64,000 nt of DNA from CBDFKY01 sp965248995 (GTDB lineage: Bacteria; Pseudomonadota; Alphaproteobacteria; Rickettsiales; UBA998): NCBI GenBank assembly GCA_965248995.1, contig CBDFKY010000016.1, positions 186,001-250,000 of the forward strand. The letters run 5' to 3'. This document shows positions 60,936 through 64,000 of the stretch, one piece after another. The notes under the pieces were generated by a model that did not search any database, was not told where the DNA came from, and saw nothing but the letters and a program-made list of their open reading frames with translations. Each line of letters begins with the position of its first letter. The stretch's first letter is position 1. The translations under genes and the position numbers were made by a program.

Positions 60936-63248
60936 ATGATTGGGATATCCGCTTTATCAGGACATATGTCCTACGGCATGAAGAAACGTACCTCACAGTC
61001 CGCCGGACTGGGATGCATATTCGCTGCGTTGTTTCTATTTCTCTCCCTTATCAGTTATCACAGCGGCGACCCGTCGCTTAATCGCGCCTCCACCGCCCCT
61101 ACCGCGAATATGATGGGACAACCGGGAGCGATTATCGCCGACCTGATGTTGCAGCTTTTCGGGGTCGGGTCGCTAATGATCGTCATGATGACCGCGGCCT
61201 GGGGCTGGCGCCTGATGATTGATCAGCGGCTCACCCGCCCGGCGCTGCGCTGCATGACGATGATGGTCTCACTGATCACCTTTTCCGTCGTCATGTTTTT
61301 CATACCCGCCCCTTCGGCATGGCTGTTCAACAGCGGCCTTGGCGGAAATCTGGGGATGCTTGTCTCTCTCGCCTGCTCGCATATGATACCGTCGCCGGTC
61401 ATCCTCGCTGTTGCCGCAGTCTTGTGCGCTGCTTCAACGTTTTACGGGCTGGCCATACGGCGGGATGAGTGGGAAAGCATACGCGAAAAAACGCAAAGGA
61501 CCGTAAAATCAGGGATGGAGGCGGGACGCCGCCTCCATCGACAGATTACCGGAAACAGGGAAACACTCTCTGATCTTCGTCAAACTTCCCTGCAGGTGAA
61601 TCCCATTCATCGCCCGGAAATAAAAACGACAGTGGAACAGAACAAATCCTCATCCGCCAAACCGGTGCGGCATGTCAATGTCAGTGGACAGGAAGCGACG
61701 AAAAGCAGGCAACCTTCTTTCGAACTGCGTCACAAGAAAGGGGATTTTGAACTGCCCGCCTGTTCCCTGCTGACGGATGTTCCCCGGACAAAACAGGTCA
61801 ACATCAACGCGGAAGCGCTTAAGCAGAATGCGTCCATGCTTGAATCCGTATTGAAGGATTTCGGGGTGAATGGTGAAATCATCAACATTCATCCCGGCCC
61901 TGTGGTGACTCTTTATGAACTGGAACCTTCTCCGGGAACCAAATCTTCCCGCGTGATAGGACTGGCGGATGACATCGCCCGCTCCATGAGTGCGGTATCT
62001 ACGCGTATCTCTGTCATACCTGGCCGCAACGCTCTGGGGATAGAGCTTCCCAATACCACGCGCCAGACCGTTTACATGCGCGAGATTCTGGAACATGAAA
62101 TTTTCAGTAAAACGAAAGCGCATCTCCCGATGGCGCTCGGAAAAAACATCGGTGGTGAACCGATCGTGGCGGACCTCGCCAAAATGCCGCATCTGCTGGT
62201 AGCGGGAACGACGGGCTCCGGAAAATCGGTCGCCATCAATACGATGATCACTTCATTGCTCTACCACCATACGCCGGAAACCTGCAAATTTATCATGATC
62301 GATCCCAAGATGCTGGAGCTTTCCGTCTACAACGATATTCCGCATCTGTTGACTCCGGTGGTGACGGAACCTGCAAAAGCGGTAGTGGCGCTGAAATGGA
62401 CGGTCAAGGAAATGGAAAACCGCTATCGCGCCATGGCCGGCCTCGGCGTACGCAATATCGAAAATTACAATAAACGTATCGTAGAAGCGAAGCGTACCGG
62501 TGAAATGCTGACGCGTGAAGTCCAGACGGGTTTCGATGCGGATACGGGCCGTCCTGTCTACGAACGTCAGGAACTGGATAACACACCGCTTCCCTTTATC
62601 GTGGTCGTGGTGGACGAAATGGCGGATCTCATGCTGGTCGCCGGGAAAGATATCGAAGGGTCTATCCAGCGGCTGGCACAGATGGCGCGCGCCGCAGGGA
62701 TACACATCATCATGGCGACGCAGCGTCCTTCCGTAGACGTGATTACGGGGGTCATCAAGGCGAATTTTCCGACTCGCATCAGTTTTCAGGTCACGTCGAA
62801 AATCGACAGCCGTACCATTCTGGGTGAACAGGGAGCGGAACAGCTGCTGGGGCAGGGGGATATGCTCTACATGGTGGGTGGGGGGCGTATCCTTCGGGTA
62901 CACGGCCCTTTCATCAGTGATTCCGAAGTGGAGGATATCGTCACGCATCTTAAAAAACAGGGCGTTCCGGAATATATCGAGGAAGTTACCCGCGATGATA
63001 GCGCCGAAGGTGAGGGAGCCGGTGATGACGGCGCCGACGAGACCGAGGAAGACAGGCTCCTTTATGATCGTGCGGTCGCCATCGTGGCACGTGACCGAAA
63101 AGCCTCAACCAGTTATATTCAGCGTTGCCTGAAAATCGGCTATAACCGGGCCGCCACGTTGATCGAGCGTATGGAGCGCGATGGCGTGGTCAGCAGCGCT
63201 AACCATGTCGGCAAGCGGGAAGTGCTTGTACCGGAATCCCGTGATTGA
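60936..63248 (+). CDS. ftsK: DNA translocase FtsK
   Basis: A 770-residue septal DNA pump for chromosome-dimer resolution and segregation. Four membrane helices at about 25-180, a short linker rather than the long Pro/Gln-rich one of E. coli, the alpha/beta motor (FGVNGEIINIHPGPVVTLYE; Walker A in LLVAGTTGSGKSVAIN at about 425; VVVDEMADLMLVAGKDIE Walker B; ATQRPSVDVITGVIKANFP in part) and the gamma winged helix (ASTSYIQRCLKIGYNRAATL) that reads KOPS. Starts at 60936, 60966 and 60978 are all in frame; AGGA at 60959-60962 favours a later one. Confidence 0.95.
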   Translation: MIGISALSGHMSYGMKKRTSQSAGLGCIFAALFLFLSLISYHSGDPSLNRASTAPTANMMGQPGAIIADLMLQLFGVGSLMIVMMTAAWGWRLMIDQRLTRPALRCMTMMVSLITFSVVMFFIPAPSAWLFNSGLGGNLGMLVSLACSHMIPSPVILAVAAVLCAASTFYGLAIRRDEWESIREKTQRTVKSGMEAGRRLHRQITGNRETLSDLRQTSLQVNPIHRPEIKTTVEQNKSSSAKPVRHVNVSGQEATKSRQPSFELRHKKGDFELPACSLLTDVPRTKQVNINAEALKQNASMLESVLKDFGVNGEIINIHPGPVVTLYELEPSPGTKSSRVIGLADDIARSMSAVSTRISVIPGRNALGIELPNTTRQTVYMREILEHEIFSKTKAHLPMALGKNIGGEPIVADLAKMPHLLVAGTTGSGKSVAINTMITSLLYHHTPETCKFIMIDPKMLELSVYNDIPHLLTPVVTEPAKAVVALKWTVKEMENRYRAMAGLGVRNIENYNKRIVEAKRTGEMLTREVQTGFDADTGRPVYERQELDNTPLPFIVVVVDEMADLMLVAGKDIEGSIQRLAQMARAAGIHIIMATQRPSVDVITGVIKANFPTRISFQVTSKIDSRTILGEQGAEQLLGQGDMLYMVGGGRILRVHGPFISDSEVEDIVTHLKKQGVPEYIEEVTRDDSAEGEGAGDDGADETEEDRLLYDRAVAIVARDRKASTSYIQRCLKIGYNRAATLIERMERDGVVSSANHVGKREVLVPESRD

Positions 63249-63325
63249 CAGGAATGGAAAATAATGCAACGCTGTTTTTTAAGTAATTGGTCGCATAATA
63301 GTTGTAAAATAGTAGGAAGGTGACA

Positions 63326-64000
63326 ATGATTATACTTGGCGTGCCACTATGGTTCTGGCTGTTCTTTTTCGTGGTCGTCATCGTTCTGCTTGGATTTGAT
63401 CTTGGAATCCTGAATAAAAAGGATCGAGAAATTACGATTAAGGAGAGCATCCGACTCTCCGCATTCTACATTACCATGGGACTGTTGTTCGGCCTGTTCG
63501 TGTGGGCGGAGCGCGGCTCTTACTTCGCATTCCAGTATTATACCGGATTCATCCTGGAGAAAACGCTCTCCATGGATAATATTTTCGTCATTTCCATGAT
63601 TTTCAGCTATTTCGCGATTCCGCGACAATATCAGCATCGTGTGCTTTTCTGGGGAATTCTCGGCGTTATCATCCTGAGGGGAATTTTTATCGGGGTAGGG
63701 GCCGCCATCGTCGCTCAGTTTGAATGGGTACTTTATATCTTCGCGGCATTCCTGGTATTTACCGGCGTAAAAATGCTTTTCGCAGGCGATGAGGATGAGG
63801 CGGCGGATTTCAGTGACAATAAAATTTTCAAATTTTTAAGCCGCCGATATAATGTGACCGACCAGATTCACGGTAATGCCTTCGTCGTGAATAAGCCCCA
63901 TCCGGAAACTGGGAAGGTGACACGCTATATTACCCCCTTGCTGGTATCATTGGTGATCATCGAATTTACCGACGTCATCTTCGCACTGGACTCCATTCCG
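63326..64000 (+). CDS. TerC-family integral membrane protein (3' end beyond window)
   Basis: The first 225 residues of a TerC/Alx-type protein, start ATG 63326 with GGAAGG five bases upstream. The family motifs are FVVVIVLLGFDLGILNKKDR, LEKTLSMDNIFVISMIF with the conserved Asp, VFTGVKMLFAGDED and the second half starting LLVSLVIIEFTDVIFALDSIP (in part) with the second metal-binding Asp pair. TerC proteins are implicated in manganese or calcium export and metallation of exported enzymes; older annotation calls them tellurium resistance. The frame is open at the window end. There is no room for a yybP-ykoY riboswitch in the 77-base upstream spacer. Confidence 0.92.
   Translation, partial: MIILGVPLWFWLFFFVVVIVLLGFDLGILNKKDREITIKESIRLSAFYITMGLLFGLFVWAERGSYFAFQYYTGFILEKTLSMDNIFVISMIFSYFAIPRQYQHRVLFWGILGVIILRGIFIGVGAAIVAQFEWVLYIFAAFLVFTGVKMLFAGDEDEAADFSDNKIFKFLSRRYNVTDQIHGNAFVVNKPHPETGKVTRYITPLLVSLVIIEFTDVIFALDSIP

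Noticed and set aside
63249..63325. yybP-ykoY manganese riboswitch before the terC-family gene
   Set aside because: The spacer is only 77 bases and lacks the expected paired elements.
1..64000. CRISPR arrays, insertion sequences or prophage genes
   Set aside because: No regularly spaced repeats, transposase, integrase or phage structural genes were recognised anywhere in the window.

Overview
The window reads as a contiguous piece of an alphaproteobacterial chromosome. G+C is moderate, clearly above half in housekeeping genes and lower in some orphan genes and spacers. The pointers to Alphaproteobacteria are the block nuoGHIJKLMN-birA-coaX-rnj (RNase J directly after the complex I genes), a pdhA-pdhB-pdhC dehydrogenase locus, an RpoH-type sigma factor, ExoD and an FtsK. 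A VirB8/VirB9 pair standing apart from the rest of a type IV secretion system (T4SS) recalls the scattered T4SS genes of Rickettsiales-like and other host-associated alphaproteobacteria. That placement is an inference; no rRNA is present to settle it.

Layout. 1-8.8 kb: a truncated rnd, then virB9 and virB8 on the minus strand. A palindrome-bearing spacer separates these from a divergent plus-strand run of two secreted cysteine-rich proteins of unknown function, a VirB1-like lytic transglycosylase and an AT-richer orphan with a disordered tail. 8.8-13.2 kb: a histidine phosphatase, ExoD, an initiating sugar transferase and UDP-glucose dehydrogenase. 12.9-14.6 kb: ugd, trmB and a nitrilase-family gene are all broken by small indels, five in about 1.6 kb. 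14.8-20.4 kb: panB, dapF, a PRC-barrel protein, rpoH, an orphan, a TetR regulator and tsaD. 20.4-23.3 kb: a nucleotide-sugar 4,6-dehydratase and a polyprenyl-phosphate sugar-phosphate transferase. 23.3-27.9 kb: pdhA, pdhB, two SIMPL-like exported proteins, then pdhC. 28.0-35.3 kb: purH, a run of small membrane or exported orphans with a MarR-like regulator, and a HisN-type phosphatase. 35.3-48.0 kb: nuoG to nuoN, birA, coaX, rnj. 48.0-51.5 kb: a compact minus-strand operon of a degenerate EAL protein, a degenerate prepilin-peptidase-like protein, surE and pcm. 51.6-64 kb: an AsmA-like protein, recG, a three-PAS soluble chemoreceptor, tRNA-Ser with a nearby partial copy, thrS, ftsK and the start of a terC-family gene.

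How the genes work together. Central metabolism is represented by pyruvate dehydrogenase feeding acetyl-CoA, complex I oxidising NADH, and cofactor supply (biotin ligation, pantothenate and CoA synthesis). The envelope set (WbaP-like, Ugd, WbpM-like, WecA-like, ExoD) points to a surface polysaccharide. The T4SS-linked genes at the left and the soluble chemoreceptor suggest a cell that senses its surroundings and contacts other cells.

The least explained parts are the T4SS-adjacent secreted genes (2.4-8.8 kb), the SIMPL pair inside the pdh locus, the orphan membrane island at 29.6-34.2 kb with its leaderless-looking starts, the EAL/A24 pair that has lost catalytic residues, and the tRNA-Ser fragment with two inverted repeats.
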